A DNA stretch of 64,000 bases, from NCBI GenBank assembly GCA_019634635.1, contig JAHCBB010000002.1, positions 186,001-250,000 on the forward strand, in the 5' to 3' direction. Origin of the DNA: Verrucomicrobiia bacterium. GTDB taxonomy: Bacteria > Verrucomicrobiota > Verrucomicrobiia > Limisphaerales > UBA9464. The translations under genes and the position numbers were made by a program. The notes under the pieces are model-generated. The model saw nothing but the letters and a program-made list of their open reading frames with translations. It did not search any database and had not been told where the DNA came from. Every line of letters begins with the position of its first letter. Within the stretch, counting starts at the first letter, position 1. Positions 7,580 through 16,740 of the stretch are shown in pieces.

Positions 7580-9721
7580 TCAGGGCGCGGTGTTGGGGGC
7601 GGCGGCGACGGCGGGCTCCGAGCGGATGTCGGTTCCGAGGCGCTGGAGGTACGCGATCATGCCGAGGATCTCGGCGTCGGGGACCGCATTGGTGATGGAG
7701 CCGAGCCGCAGGTTGGTGATGATCCTGGCGGCCTGAACCTGCAGGTCGCGCTGGGCGTCGCCGTGTTCGTATCCCTGCGGGTAGGGTACGCCAACCTTGC
7801 GCAGCGCGGCGATGCGTGCCGGGAGCGCATTGGTGTCGAGGCGTTGTGTGAGGAGCCAGGGATAGGGGGGCATGATGGACCCGGGCGACGTGGATCGCGG
7901 ATCCTCCATGTGGTTGTAATGCCACGCATCCGGATACTTGCCGCCCTGGCGGTGGAGGTCGGGACCCGTGCGTTTGGATCCCCAGAGGAAGGGGTGATCG
8001 AACACGAACTCGCCGGCCTTTGAATAGTCGCCGTACCGTTCGGTTTCGAACCGGAACGGACGGATCATCTGTGAGTGGCAACCGACACAGCCCTCGCGGA
8101 TGTAGAGGTCGCGCCCCAGAACCTCGAGCGGCGTGTAGGGCTTCACACTGGAGAGGGTCGGCACGTTGCTCCGGATGAGATACATCGGCACGATCTCGAC
8201 CGCCCCGCCGATCAGGATCGCCACAAGGGTCAGCCCCGTGAACAGCGCGGCCCTGGACTCGAGCGAACGGTGTCCGTGCTCGGGTTTCGGCGGCGCCTCC
8301 TCCACGACGGCCTGGGCGGCGGTCTCGGGCTCGAAGCTGCCCTGGCGGGCCGTCCGCCACAGATTGTATACGCCCACCAACGTCCCCGCGAGGTAGATGC
8401 TGCCGCCCAGCGCCCTCAGGCGGTACATCGGGATGAGTTGCAGGACGGTTTCCAGGAAGTTTGGGTACTGGAGGAATCCGTCCGGTGTGAACTGCCGCCA
8501 CATCAACCCCTGGGTCACGCCGGCCCAGTACATGGGGATGGCGTAAAACATGATCCCAAGCAGGCCGAGCCAGAAGTGCCAGTTGGCCAGCTTCACGGAA
8601 TAGAGGGGCGTCCTCCAAAGCTTCGGGAACAGCCAGTAGAGCATGGAGAAAATCAGGAACCCGTTCCAGCCGAGGGCTCCGGTGTGGACGTGGGCGATCG
8701 TCCAGTCGGTGTAGTGGGACAGCGAATTCACCGACTTGATGGAGAGCATCGGACCTTCGAGGGTGGCCATGCCATAGGCCGTAACGGCGACCACCATGAA
8801 CTTGAGCACCGGTTCCTGGCGCACCTTGTCCCACGCCCCGCGGAGGGTCAGGAGCCCGTTCAGCATGCCGCCCCAGCTTGGCGCCACCAGCATCACGCTG
8901 AACACCATGCCCAGCGACTGGGCCCAGTCGGGCAGCGCCGTGTACAGCAGGTGATGGGGTCCCGCCCAGATGTAGAGGAAGATCAGCGACCAGAAATGGA
9001 TGATCGAAAGCCGGTAGCTGAAGACCGGCCGGTTGGCCGCCTTCGGCAGGAAATAATACATCAGCCCGAGAAATGGCGTTGTGAGGAAGAACGCCACGGC
9101 GTTGTGGCCGTACCACCACTGCACCAGGGCATCCTGCACCCCGGCATAGATCGAATAGCTCTTGAAGGCCCCCGCCGGCACCTCCAGGGAGTTGACAATG
9201 TGGAGCACCGCGACGGTGACCGCGGTGGCGATGTAGAACCAGATGGCGACGTACAGATGGCGCTCACGGCGCCGCACGATGGTCCCGAGCAGGTTGATGG
9301 TGAAGACCACCCATACCAGGGTGATGGCCATGTCAATCGGCCACTCCAGCTCCGCGTACTCCTTGCTGGTGGTGAACCCCAGCGGGAGGGTGAGGGCGGC
9401 CGCGACAATGATGCCGTTCCAGCCCCAGAAGTTGATCCAGCTGAGGCGGTCGCTGAACATCCGCGCCTTGCACAGCCGCTGGAGCGAATAATAGACGCCC
9501 ATGAACATCCCGTTGCCCACGAAGGCGAAGATCACGGCGTTCGTGTGCAACGGGCGCAGGCGTCCGAACGTCACATATTGGAGGTTTAGATTCGCCTCGG
9601 GCCAGAACAGCTGGACTGCGGCGAGGAGCCCGGCCGCCATGCCCACCACGCCCCAGACCAGGGTGGCGATGGCGAAGGCCCGCACGATGCGGTTGTCATA
9701 TTGGAACGTCTCAGTCTTCAT
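7580..9721 (-). CDS. ccoNO: cbb3-type cytochrome c oxidase subunits I and II, fused (CcoN-CcoO)
   Basis: A 713-residue fusion. Residues 1-480 are the 12-helix CcoN core, with His-containing motifs RLRPLHTNAVIF, WWYGHNAVAFF, AGPHHLLYTALP and IAHVHTGALGWNG that provide haem and copper ligands. After a linker near 490 comes a further helix and a CcoO-like cytochrome c domain with CVGCH at 545-549 and GSIMPPYPWL, whose Met is a likely haem ligand. The complex reduces O2 to water with high affinity and pumps protons. Fused CcoN-CcoO chains are known outside Proteobacteria. I chose the ATG at 9721; the frame is open upstream to 9868 but that part overlaps ccoS and ccoI. It overlaps ccoS by 11 nt. 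Confidence 0.95.
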   Translation of the reverse strand: MKTETFQYDNRIVRAFAIATLVWGVVGMAAGLLAAVQLFWPEANLNLQYVTFGRLRPLHTNAVIFAFVGNGMFMGVYYSLQRLCKARMFSDRLSWINFWGWNGIIVAAALTLPLGFTTSKEYAELEWPIDMAITLVWVVFTINLLGTIVRRRERHLYVAIWFYIATAVTVAVLHIVNSLEVPAGAFKSYSIYAGVQDALVQWWYGHNAVAFFLTTPFLGLMYYFLPKAANRPVFSYRLSIIHFWSLIFLYIWAGPHHLLYTALPDWAQSLGMVFSVMLVAPSWGGMLNGLLTLRGAWDKVRQEPVLKFMVVAVTAYGMATLEGPMLSIKSVNSLSHYTDWTIAHVHTGALGWNGFLIFSMLYWLFPKLWRTPLYSVKLANWHFWLGLLGIMFYAIPMYWAGVTQGLMWRQFTPDGFLQYPNFLETVLQLIPMYRLRALGGSIYLAGTLVGVYNLWRTARQGSFEPETAAQAVVEEAPPKPEHGHRSLESRAALFTGLTLVAILIGGAVEIVPMYLIRSNVPTLSSVKPYTPLEVLGRDLYIREGCVGCHSQMIRPFRFETERYGDYSKAGEFVFDHPFLWGSKRTGPDLHRQGGKYPDAWHYNHMEDPRSTSPGSIMPPYPWLLTQRLDTNALPARIAALRKVGVPYPQGYEHGDAQRDLQVQAARIITNLRLGSITNAVPDAEILGMIAYLQRLGTDIRSEPAVAAAPNTAP

Positions 9722-9908
9722 GTGGAATGGGTTTTCCGGGTCTCGCCGGCGCCGCGGGTGGTGGCACGGGGGCGTCGTCTCCAAGGACCCGCAGCGCCGG
9801 CGTGCCGGTGTCCTCATACTGGCCGGATCGGACGGCCCAGAAGAACGCGCCGAGAAATGCCGCGGCAAACAGCAGACTCAGGGGAATGAGGAGGAGGATC
9901 ACACTCAT
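9711..9908 (-). CDS. ccoS: cbb3 oxidase assembly protein CcoS
   Basis: A 65-residue protein: one N-terminal helix (residues 3-26, SVILLLIPLSLLFAAAFLGAF), then FFWAVRSGQYED, the typical CcoS motif, and a Pro-rich tail. CcoS is needed for maturation of the active cbb3 oxidase, probably haem b insertion. It overlaps ccoI by 4 nt upstream and ccoNO by 11 nt downstream, the usual ccoI-ccoS-ccoN arrangement. Confidence 0.88.
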   Translation of the reverse strand: MSVILLLIPLSLLFAAAFLGAFFWAVRSGQYEDTGTPALRVLGDDAPVPPPAAPARPGKPIPHED

Positions 9909-12433
9909 GCGGGCTCCTCCGGCCGGCCCAGCCCGGCCCGACGTCCGAGCCAGTGGGTGGCCCCCACGGCAAACACCGCGACGGTGACCGAGCTCACCGG
10001 CATGAGCACGGCGCAGACGACCGGCGAGAGGTTGCCCGACGCGGCGACCGCCACGCCCGCGACGTTGTACAGCGCGGAGATCAGGAAGCTCATCCGCACC
10101 ACTCCAACCGAGCGGCGGCTGAAGCGCAGGAGTTCGCGGGTGCGCACCACCTGGCGGGCATCGAGGATGACGTCGCTGGCGGGCGAGAACGCCCCGACCT
10201 GTTCCACCACGGCCACGCCGACATCACCCTGTCGCAATGCACCCGCATCATTGAGTCCATCGCCAACCATCATCACCGTGCGGCCCGCCTGCTGCAGCGC
10301 GCGTATGAATGCCAGCTTGTCCGCCGGACTTTGATTGAAGTGCAGCGCGGCGCCCGGGGAGAACAACGCGGCCATGCGTTCCCGATCCCGGTCGTGGTCC
10401 CCGCTGAGCAGCGCCGTCCGGTATTCCGGCGCGAACCCGCGGAGGAGTCCGTCCACCTCGGGACGCAGGCTCGCGGTGAAGACAAAGCAGCCCCGCGGCC
10501 TTCCGTCGAAGGACACCCGGACTGTGGACCCAGCGCCGCCCGGCCACGCCTCCGCCGGACGGAACGGGGCCTGGACCCAGGCGGCCGACCCGAGGCGGAT
10601 GGTGGTGCCGCTCACAACCCCTTCCACCCCGCAGCCGGTCGTTTCTGCGAAACCTTCGACCACCGGGAGCGGACCCGGAGGTCCGGACGGTTGCGTCCTG
10701 AGCCAGTGCGCCATCCGGGCGGCAAGGGGATGCGCCGACTGGGCGGCAAGCGCGGCGATTTGTGCCGCTTCGGCGGGCGACAGCGGTTCACCCTGGAAGC
10801 TCACTTCGCCGGAGGCCGGACAGGTCAGCGTCCCGGTCTTGTCGAAGACCACGGTGTCCACGCGGGCCAGGGCCTCCACGACGCCTGCGTTGCGCAAATG
10901 GATCCGGCGCCGGCCCAGAACGCGTGTGGCGGCGCCGAGGGTGAACGGGGCCGCCAGCGCGAGGGCGCATGGGCAGGCGACAATGAGAACCCCGACGAAG
11001 GACCGCACCGAGATTGTGGGATCCACGAGGGCCCAGTACGCCGCCGAGCCGGTCGCAATCCCCAGCACGATCCACGTGAACCGGCGGCTGTACCGGTTGG
11101 TGAGCGTGCTGAACGTGTCGTCCTTGTCCTTCCGGAACGCGTCCTGGTTCCACAGGGAGGCCAGGTAGCTCTGCGACACCGGTTTCACCGTTTCCACCTC
11201 GATGGCCCCGCCAACCTGGCGTCCGCCCGCATACAGCAGTTCTCCGACCGCCCGGGGCACCGGGGCGGCCTCCCCGGTGACAAAGCTGTAGTCCATCAGG
11301 GCATTGCCTGAAATCAGACGGGCATCGGCGGGAACGAGTTCGCCGTGGCGCAGCATCAACCGGTCGCCAACCTCGATTTGCGCCAGGGCAACCCGTTCCT
11401 CAGTTGACGTTCCGTCTGGTGGGCACGGCCGCGACCGCAGGACCGACAACGGGAAGAACGCAGTGTAGTCCCGGTCGAACTGGAGGCGGTCGAACGTCTT
11501 TTGCTGGAAGAGGCGTCCGCACAGGAGGAAGAACAGCAAGCCTGCCAGCGAATCGAAGTAGCCCTCGCCGCTCCCCGTGACCACCTCGAAGACGCTCTGG
11601 GAAAACAAGGCGGCGATGCCCAGCGCGATGGGCACATCCAGGGTCATCCGCCGCAGCCGCAGGCTGACCCAGGCGGTTCGCCAGTAATCCAGCGCGCTGA
11701 AGCCGACGACCGGAAGCGCCAGCAGGAGGCTCAGCCATCCCACCAACATTCGAAACGCGGGGCCGCTCGCGGAATCGAGCCCGAAGTACGACGGCAGGCT
11801 GAACAGCATCGTGTTGCCGAAGGCGAAGCCCGCGACGCCGATCTGCAGCCACAGGCGGCGCGCCTCCGGACGCTTCGGGCGGCGGTCCAGATCGGCGAGC
11901 GTCAGGTCGGGCGGATACCCCAGCGCCGCCAGCAGTGCTGCCAGGTCGCTCAGCTTCACGGCCCCGGGGTCTGCGGCAACCGACAGCTCCCGTCGCGCGA
12001 AGTCCACCCGGGCGGGTCCGATGCCGGGTTTGAGGCGGTAGAGATTCTCCAGCAGCCAGACGCAGGCGACACAGTGGATTGCGGGCAGCCGGAAGGTGAC
12101 CCGGAACTGGCGGTCGTCGGTGAAATCCACGACGCGTTCACGGACGGCTGGCTCGTCAAGATACCGGTAGGCCTCCGGGCCACCGGACGGTGCGACCGGG
12201 TGCTGCGGCGCCTCCTGCAGCGCGTAAAAGTGCCCCAGCCCTCCATCCTGAAGGAGCTCGAACACGGTCCGGCACCCCTCACAACAAAAAGTGGCGTCGC
12301 CTGCCGTCTGCCGGGCCACACCGCAGGGACTGCCGCAATGGCGGCAGTCCACCCGGGCGACCGCCGACACTTGCACGGGGGGCGCTGGGGCGTGGAGGGC
12401 GCCTGTCGGAGCGGATGGGGCGAGTGCGGTCAC
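9905..12433 (-). CDS. ccoI: cation-transporting P1B ATPase CcoI/FixI (copper, cbb3 assembly)
   Basis: About 842 residues. The N-terminus has a Cys-rich zinc-ribbon-like part (CRHCGSPC ... CCEGC), then a heavy-metal-associated domain with CVAC at about residues 121-124. The ATPase core shows the CPC metal-site motif (ACPCALALAAP), the phosphorylation motif FDKTGTLTCP and the GDGLNDAGAL hinge motif. CcoI/FixI ATPases supply copper to the cbb3 oxidase. I chose the GTG at 12433 because AGGA lies 8 nt upstream of it; the GTG at 12457 would add eight residues but lacks such a site. It is the first gene of the oxidase operon. Confidence 0.92.
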   Translation of the reverse strand: MTALAPSAPTGALHAPAPPVQVSAVARVDCRHCGSPCGVARQTAGDATFCCEGCRTVFELLQDGGLGHFYALQEAPQHPVAPSGGPEAYRYLDEPAVRERVVDFTDDRQFRVTFRLPAIHCVACVWLLENLYRLKPGIGPARVDFARRELSVAADPGAVKLSDLAALLAALGYPPDLTLADLDRRPKRPEARRLWLQIGVAGFAFGNTMLFSLPSYFGLDSASGPAFRMLVGWLSLLLALPVVGFSALDYWRTAWVSLRLRRMTLDVPIALGIAALFSQSVFEVVTGSGEGYFDSLAGLLFFLLCGRLFQQKTFDRLQFDRDYTAFFPLSVLRSRPCPPDGTSTEERVALAQIEVGDRLMLRHGELVPADARLISGNALMDYSFVTGEAAPVPRAVGELLYAGGRQVGGAIEVETVKPVSQSYLASLWNQDAFRKDKDDTFSTLTNRYSRRFTWIVLGIATGSAAYWALVDPTISVRSFVGVLIVACPCALALAAPFTLGAATRVLGRRRIHLRNAGVVEALARVDTVVFDKTGTLTCPASGEVSFQGEPLSPAEAAQIAALAAQSAHPLAARMAHWLRTQPSGPPGPLPVVEGFAETTGCGVEGVVSGTTIRLGSAAWVQAPFRPAEAWPGGAGSTVRVSFDGRPRGCFVFTASLRPEVDGLLRGFAPEYRTALLSGDHDRDRERMAALFSPGAALHFNQSPADKLAFIRALQQAGRTVMMVGDGLNDAGALRQGDVGVAVVEQVGAFSPASDVILDARQVVRTRELLRFSRRSVGVVRMSFLISALYNVAGVAVAASGNLSPVVCAVLMPVSSVTVAVFAVGATHWLGRRAGLGRPEEPA

Positions 12434-12513
12434 GAAGTGTTCCTGACGTGGGAACACAACCGTGGGGTGACTTCGCCCGCTATACGCCGCTTGCCAGAGG
12501 CTCCACCGATTCT

Positions 12514-12557
12514 GCCATTAGCCCGATCGGCCTCAATCCCGGCGTTCCGCTAATGGC
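12514..12557 (-). promoter_or_regulatory. Inverted repeat between pheA and ccoI
   Basis: A perfect 9-bp inverted repeat, GCCATTAGC at 12514-12522 and GCTAATGGC at 12549-12557, encloses 26 nt. It lies 32 nt after the pheA stop and about 80 nt before the ccoI start, both read on the minus strand. There is no T-run after it on that strand, so it is not a textbook intrinsic terminator. It could be a terminator or attenuator of pheA, or an operator for the oxidase operon. It does not match the FNR box TTGAT-N4-ATCAA. Confidence 0.35.
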
Positions 12558-12589
12558 GCCGCTGCCCGGTGGGATGCGCGGGCCGCGCT

Positions 12590-13651
12590 TCACTCCGCGT
12601 TGGGATAACTGCCCAGCACCTTGACGAAACTGCAGTGGTGTCCGAGCAGCTCGATCGCCTTGGCCACCCGTGGCTCCCCGGAGTGGCCGTCGCAGTCCAC
12701 AAAGAAGAAATACTCCCACGCCTTCCGCTTGCTGGGACGCGACTCGATCTTGGTCATGTTCAGGCGGTAGCGGCGGAAGGGGGCGAGCGCCTTGTGCAGG
12801 GCGCCCACCTCGTCCCGGATGCTGAACATGATGGACGTGCGGTCGCGTCCGCTGGCGGGACCGCACTGGCGGCCCAGCACCAGGAAGCGCGTCGCGTTGG
12901 CGGCGTTGTCCTGAAGGTCCTGCTCAAGGATCGGGAGCCCGTACTGTTCCGCCGCCAGCTGGCCGCACAACGCGGCCGATGTCCGGTCCTTGGCCGCCAG
13001 TTCGGCGCTGCGGGCGTTTGAGGTGGTCTCCACCAGTTCGGCGCGCGGGAAGTTGCGCTGAATCCATCCGCGGCATTGCGCGAGGGTCTGCGGGTGCACG
13101 TAGAGCCGCTGGATTGCGGTGCGCGCGACCCTTGCGGCGAGGCAGTGCGAAATGCGCAACACCACCTGGGCGACGATCTTCAGGTCGCTGTCCACGAACA
13201 TGTCGAGGGTGTGGGTGACCACGCCCTCGGTGGAGTTCTCCACCGGCACGACCCCGTAGTCGGCCCGAAGCTTGGAAACCTCGCTGAACACTTCGGTGAT
13301 CGTCTGCTGGGGTGCATAGCGCAGGCTGGCGCCGAACCGCTTCAATGCCGCCTGGTGCGTGAACGTGGCCTCGGGTCCCAGGTAGGCGATGACCAGCGTC
13401 TTTTCCAGCGACAGGGCGCTGGACATGATTTCCCGGTAGATCGCCTCGAGGCTTCCGTTCGTGATCGGACCCTTGTTGAGCTTGCGGATGCGCTGGAGGA
13501 CGGCCCGCTCGCGGTGCGGGGCATAGATCTCGTCGCCAGCCTTGAGCTTGATCTGGCCGATCTCCAGCACATGCCGCGTGCGCTCGTTCAACAGGCGGAC
13601 CACCTCGGCGTCCAGCCGGTCAATTGCCTGGCGGTGTTCCTGAAGGCTCAT
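12590..13651 (-). CDS. pheA: Bifunctional chorismate mutase/prephenate dehydratase (P-protein)
   Basis: A 353-residue protein of normal P-protein length. Residues 1-85 are an AroQ-type chorismate mutase (EHRQAIDRLDAEVVRLLNER). Residues about 92-270 are prephenate dehydratase (AYLGPEATFTHQAALKRFG, VVPVENSTEGVVTHTLD, and the TRFLVLGR end). Residues about 275-353 are an ACT domain with GALHKAL and the ESRPSKRKAWEYFFFVD motif used for phenylalanine feedback. The enzyme turns chorismate into phenylpyruvate. The ATG at 13651 is used because the mutase domain begins right after it; the frame continues upstream to 13780 without family similarity. Confidence 0.95.
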   Translation of the reverse strand: MSLQEHRQAIDRLDAEVVRLLNERTRHVLEIGQIKLKAGDEIYAPHRERAVLQRIRKLNKGPITNGSLEAIYREIMSSALSLEKTLVIAYLGPEATFTHQAALKRFGASLRYAPQQTITEVFSEVSKLRADYGVVPVENSTEGVVTHTLDMFVDSDLKIVAQVVLRISHCLAARVARTAIQRLYVHPQTLAQCRGWIQRNFPRAELVETTSNARSAELAAKDRTSAALCGQLAAEQYGLPILEQDLQDNAANATRFLVLGRQCGPASGRDRTSIMFSIRDEVGALHKALAPFRRYRLNMTKIESRPSKRKAWEYFFFVDCDGHSGEPRVAKAIELLGHHCSFVKVLGSYPNAE

Positions 13652-13773
13652 GCGTCCCGACAGCCTGCCCGACCGGCCGGCGGGGGCGAAGCCCGAAACG
13701 TTGTCGGATCGGCTGGGGCTGGCCTGGCGGGTTGGCATTGACCGCCGACGATCCAGTGGAAGAGCCTGCGTTG

Positions 13774-15357
13774 ATGTCAATGGCGCGGGGCCGGCTTCGC
13801 GTTGCGCTTGCCCTGGCGGCGACGGTCTCCACCGGAGGGTGGGCCGCGCCGCCGGTGATCCCCGCGGCGGTCAGGTCCAGCGCGCGCCAGCGGGTGGACT
13901 ACGGCTATGCGCCGGGCATCGTCATCGCCATGGTGAACGCGGAGGGGCGGACGTACTTCACCCATGGCCGTCGCGATTGGTCCCCCGAGTCGCCATTGGC
14001 GGATGAGACCACCCTTTACGAGATTGGCTCGGTCACCAAAACCTTCACGACCGCCCTTTTGGCCGAAATGGTGTCGCGTGGCGAGGTGAGCCTGGAGACG
14101 CGGGTCCAGACCCTGCTTCCCCCGGGGGTGGGGATGCCCGCGAATGGCGGGGCCGACATCACGCTGTTGCAGTTGGCGACTCACCGGTCCGGTTTGCCCG
14201 CAAATCCACCCGACCTGCTGGAGACCGGGGCGCCGTTGGACAATGTGTTTGAAAATTACTCGGTCGCGCATCTGCATGCCTGGCTCTCGGGGGCGACGCT
14301 TGGCCGCAGTCCCGGCGCCGCATTTGAGTACTCCAATCTTGGGATGGGACTGCTTGGGCACGCCCTGGCCCTCAGGGGAGGGGTTGAATTTGAAGCCTTG
14401 CTGGTGGAGCGGATCCTTGAGCCGCTGGGTTTGGCGGATACCCGGGTCAATCTCTCTCCCGGTCAGATGTCCCGCCTCGCACCGGGGCATTCCGGAGTGG
14501 TTCGCAGGCCCCCGTTCCGGATGAATGCGCTGGGGGCGGCGGGCGCGTTGCGCTCGACCGTTTCCGATCTGGCGACCTATCTGGAACATCAGATGGGACT
14601 GCGGTCGGGTCCGCTGAGCGCCGCGCTCGCCTCCACCCAGACCTTCCGTGCGATGAGCGACATGCCTTCGGTCGGTTTGGGGCTGGCGTGGTGGCGGTGG
14701 AATTTTTCGGACACGATCGTGCAGCACGGTGGGGACACCCTTGGGTCCACTGCATTCATCGCCTGGCGGCCGGCCACCGGCGTTGGAGTGGCCATCCTGT
14801 GCAATGCACGGGCGAACGCAGATGTGGCCCTGCTGCAAATCGGCTTCAACTGCCTCACCAGCGAGGTGTCCGTGAACACCCCTGCGGCGCCCGCCACGGT
14901 CGCCGAGGCGACATTGCGAAAATACGTGGGCCACTATGGACCCGCGGATGCGGGGTTCACCGCCACCCTGGCGCTCGGACGCCTCGTTCTCGCGTACGCC
15001 GACCAGCCTGCGTTCACTCTTTACCCGCAGAGCCATGTCTTTTTCCGCGCGCCGGACGTCGCCTCATCCGCCATCTTCGTTCTCAACCCGAACGGAGGCG
15101 GCGAGACGCTGCGGTGGACTCAGGGCGGGACCACGACGGTTTACTCGCGGATGCGGCGCCCCCCCGCGCTGACGTTCACCGCCGATGGCAGCCCTCCGGC
15201 GCTGACGCTTGCCGGCGAGGGGGATGCCACGTACACGTTGGAGCGGTCCGTTGACCTGGCGAATTGGGAATTTGTAAGGGATTGGACGGTTTGGGAGGGC
15301 CCGGTCCGGCCAGACATCCGAGGTGAGATGGACTTCTTTCGCCTTCGCACTCCGTGA
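13774..15357 (+). CDS. Secreted serine hydrolase (class C beta-lactamase fold) with C-terminal tail domain
   Basis: A 527-residue protein. A signal peptide covers residues 1-24 (ALALAATVSTGGWA). The beta-lactamase/D-alanyl-D-alanine-carboxypeptidase fold has S86-V-T-K89 (nucleophile and base), Y186-S-N188, and HGG at 318-320 in place of the KTG triad. Such proteins include esterases, peptidases and true AmpC enzymes, and resistance cannot be inferred. After about residue 380 comes an extra beta-rich domain, and the last 50 residues form a YTLERSVDLANW...FFRLR tail that recurs in four other secreted proteins of this window. I took ATG 13774; ATG 13780 is equally possible. It is divergent from pheA. 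Confidence 0.85.
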   Translation: MSMARGRLRVALALAATVSTGGWAAPPVIPAAVRSSARQRVDYGYAPGIVIAMVNAEGRTYFTHGRRDWSPESPLADETTLYEIGSVTKTFTTALLAEMVSRGEVSLETRVQTLLPPGVGMPANGGADITLLQLATHRSGLPANPPDLLETGAPLDNVFENYSVAHLHAWLSGATLGRSPGAAFEYSNLGMGLLGHALALRGGVEFEALLVERILEPLGLADTRVNLSPGQMSRLAPGHSGVVRRPPFRMNALGAAGALRSTVSDLATYLEHQMGLRSGPLSAALASTQTFRAMSDMPSVGLGLAWWRWNFSDTIVQHGGDTLGSTAFIAWRPATGVGVAILCNARANADVALLQIGFNCLTSEVSVNTPAAPATVAEATLRKYVGHYGPADAGFTATLALGRLVLAYADQPAFTLYPQSHVFFRAPDVASSAIFVLNPNGGGETLRWTQGGTTTVYSRMRRPPALTFTADGSPPALTLAGEGDATYTLERSVDLANWEFVRDWTVWEGPVRPDIRGEMDFFRLRTP

Positions 15358-15613
15358 TTCGCCAACGGAGAATCAAGATTGGACAGTACGCTCCAGCATC
15401 GAGGTTCCCAACGGGCCGGAGACGGCCGGATCCGGGGAGGCGCACCGGGTGGAGTCGGGTCGGCGAACTCGGGACAAGCGGGAGGCGGGACGGGCGTTCT
15501 CCGGAGCCAGGTTTTTTGCCGGCGGCCTGCCCACCGGATGGTGCGGGTGTCCCGATTGTTTGCAACCGCTTGACGCTGGACCTCGGGCGCTCTTGGCTGG
15601 CCCGACGTACGTG

Positions 15614-16570
15614 ATGAGCGTGTTCCTTAATCCGGCCGAGGGCCGACTGCGTGCTGGCTGGCGGCTGCTCCTTTTTGGCATCGGGACCCTCGTGGCCGCC
15701 CTGGCGGCGGGCTGGATCCGGTCTTTGGACGCCGGTTCTCTCTACTGGCGCCAGGCCGCCGCCGCGGCAGGTGGCGCGCTGCTGCTGGCCGCCGCTGCGT
15801 GGGTCCAGGCGCGCTGGGTGGACCGCCGGCCCTTCGCTGATTTTGGACTGTTCCGGGGCCCGGAATGGATGGGTCGCTTCCTGTTCGGTCTGGCCTTGGG
15901 CGCGATCCTGCTCGGAGCCCTGTTTGGGGTGGAATGGGCTGCGGGTTGGATCCGGATCAAGCCGCCCGCAGCCCGGGTGGGTGCCGGCGCGGACCCCGCC
16001 GTGTTGGTCGCGCAACTGATCCAGTGCGCGGGCATCGCGTTGGTGTGGGAACTGGCGTTCCGGGGTTGTGTGCTCCGCAATCTTGCCGAGGGATTCCGGT
16101 CGGAGCAGACGGGTCCCGACCGGGCCGTCGTCCTGGCCTGGCTTGCGAGCGCCGGGATCGTTGGGGTGTTTCAGTTCCTGGAGGAATTCACCACCCCGCT
16201 GGGAATACTAAATGCCGCCGTTGCCGCGCTCGTCGGGGGGGTGGCTGTGGTGTGGACCCGCTCCCTGGCCTTGCCGCTGGGATTTGCGATCGCATGGCGG
16301 TTTGTCCAGGGACCGGTGCTTGGCTTCCCCGACCGGGGCAGCCATGCCGGAAACACGGTGATGGACATCGCCCTGGGCGGTCCCGTGGTGCTGGCTGGAG
16401 GCACCTACGGACCGGAGGGCGGCTTACTGGCGACGCTGGCGCTCGCCCTGGGGGCGCTTGGGTTTTGGTGCTGGATCCGCTGGCGGGACGGCTCCGTCAA
16501 GGTTCAGGCGGCGCTGTCGGAGTACCATGGGCAACCGGGGGAGGGACGCCGTTCCGTCGTCCCCGAATAG
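15614..16570 (+). CDS. CPBP-family membrane protein, probably catalytically impaired
   Basis: A 318-residue protein with eight or so hydrophobic segments. The CPBP (type II CAAX prenyl protease/bacteriocin-processing) motif is recognisable at 145-150 as WELAFR followed by G, where active members have EExxFRG. The first Glu, thought to activate water, is Trp here. The second motif (FxxxH) is FQFLEEF without His, and the third reads WRFVQG without the usual His/Asn. This suggests a non-proteolytic relative. The ATG at 15614 is chosen because helices begin soon after it; the open frame upstream is low-complexity. Confidence 0.7.
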   Translation: MSVFLNPAEGRLRAGWRLLLFGIGTLVAALAAGWIRSLDAGSLYWRQAAAAAGGALLLAAAAWVQARWVDRRPFADFGLFRGPEWMGRFLFGLALGAILLGALFGVEWAAGWIRIKPPAARVGAGADPAVLVAQLIQCAGIALVWELAFRGCVLRNLAEGFRSEQTGPDRAVVLAWLASAGIVGVFQFLEEFTTPLGILNAAVAALVGGVAVVWTRSLALPLGFAIAWRFVQGPVLGFPDRGSHAGNTVMDIALGGPVVLAGGTYGPEGGLLATLALALGALGFWCWIRWRDGSVKVQAALSEYHGQPGEGRRSVVPE

Positions 16571-16740
16571 GTTCGGGCCCGCGACGGATGGGGTCGGCGC
16601 GTGGTGCCCTGTGACCCGGCGGTCGCGGATCCGAACAGGGCCGGTGCGACGCCAGCCCACCCGAGGAGGGAACGGTGCGCGTGACTTCAGTGCGGCGGCG
16701 CCGGGTGCCGGCATGAACGGGCCGAGCTGCCCCGAGAATC

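Noticed and set aside
8075..9589. A 504-codon open frame on the plus strand opposite ccoNO
   Set aside because: It is antisense to a clearly conserved oxidase core, has an Arg/Gln/His-rich shadow composition and no recognisable domain. Similar long frames oppose ccoG and pheA for the same reason, high GC.
13774..15357. Serine hydrolase as an antibiotic-resistance beta-lactamase
   Set aside because: The SxxK, YxN and HGG motifs only define the wider family of esterases and peptidases. The extra C-terminal domains and HGG in place of KTG do not support a resistance call.
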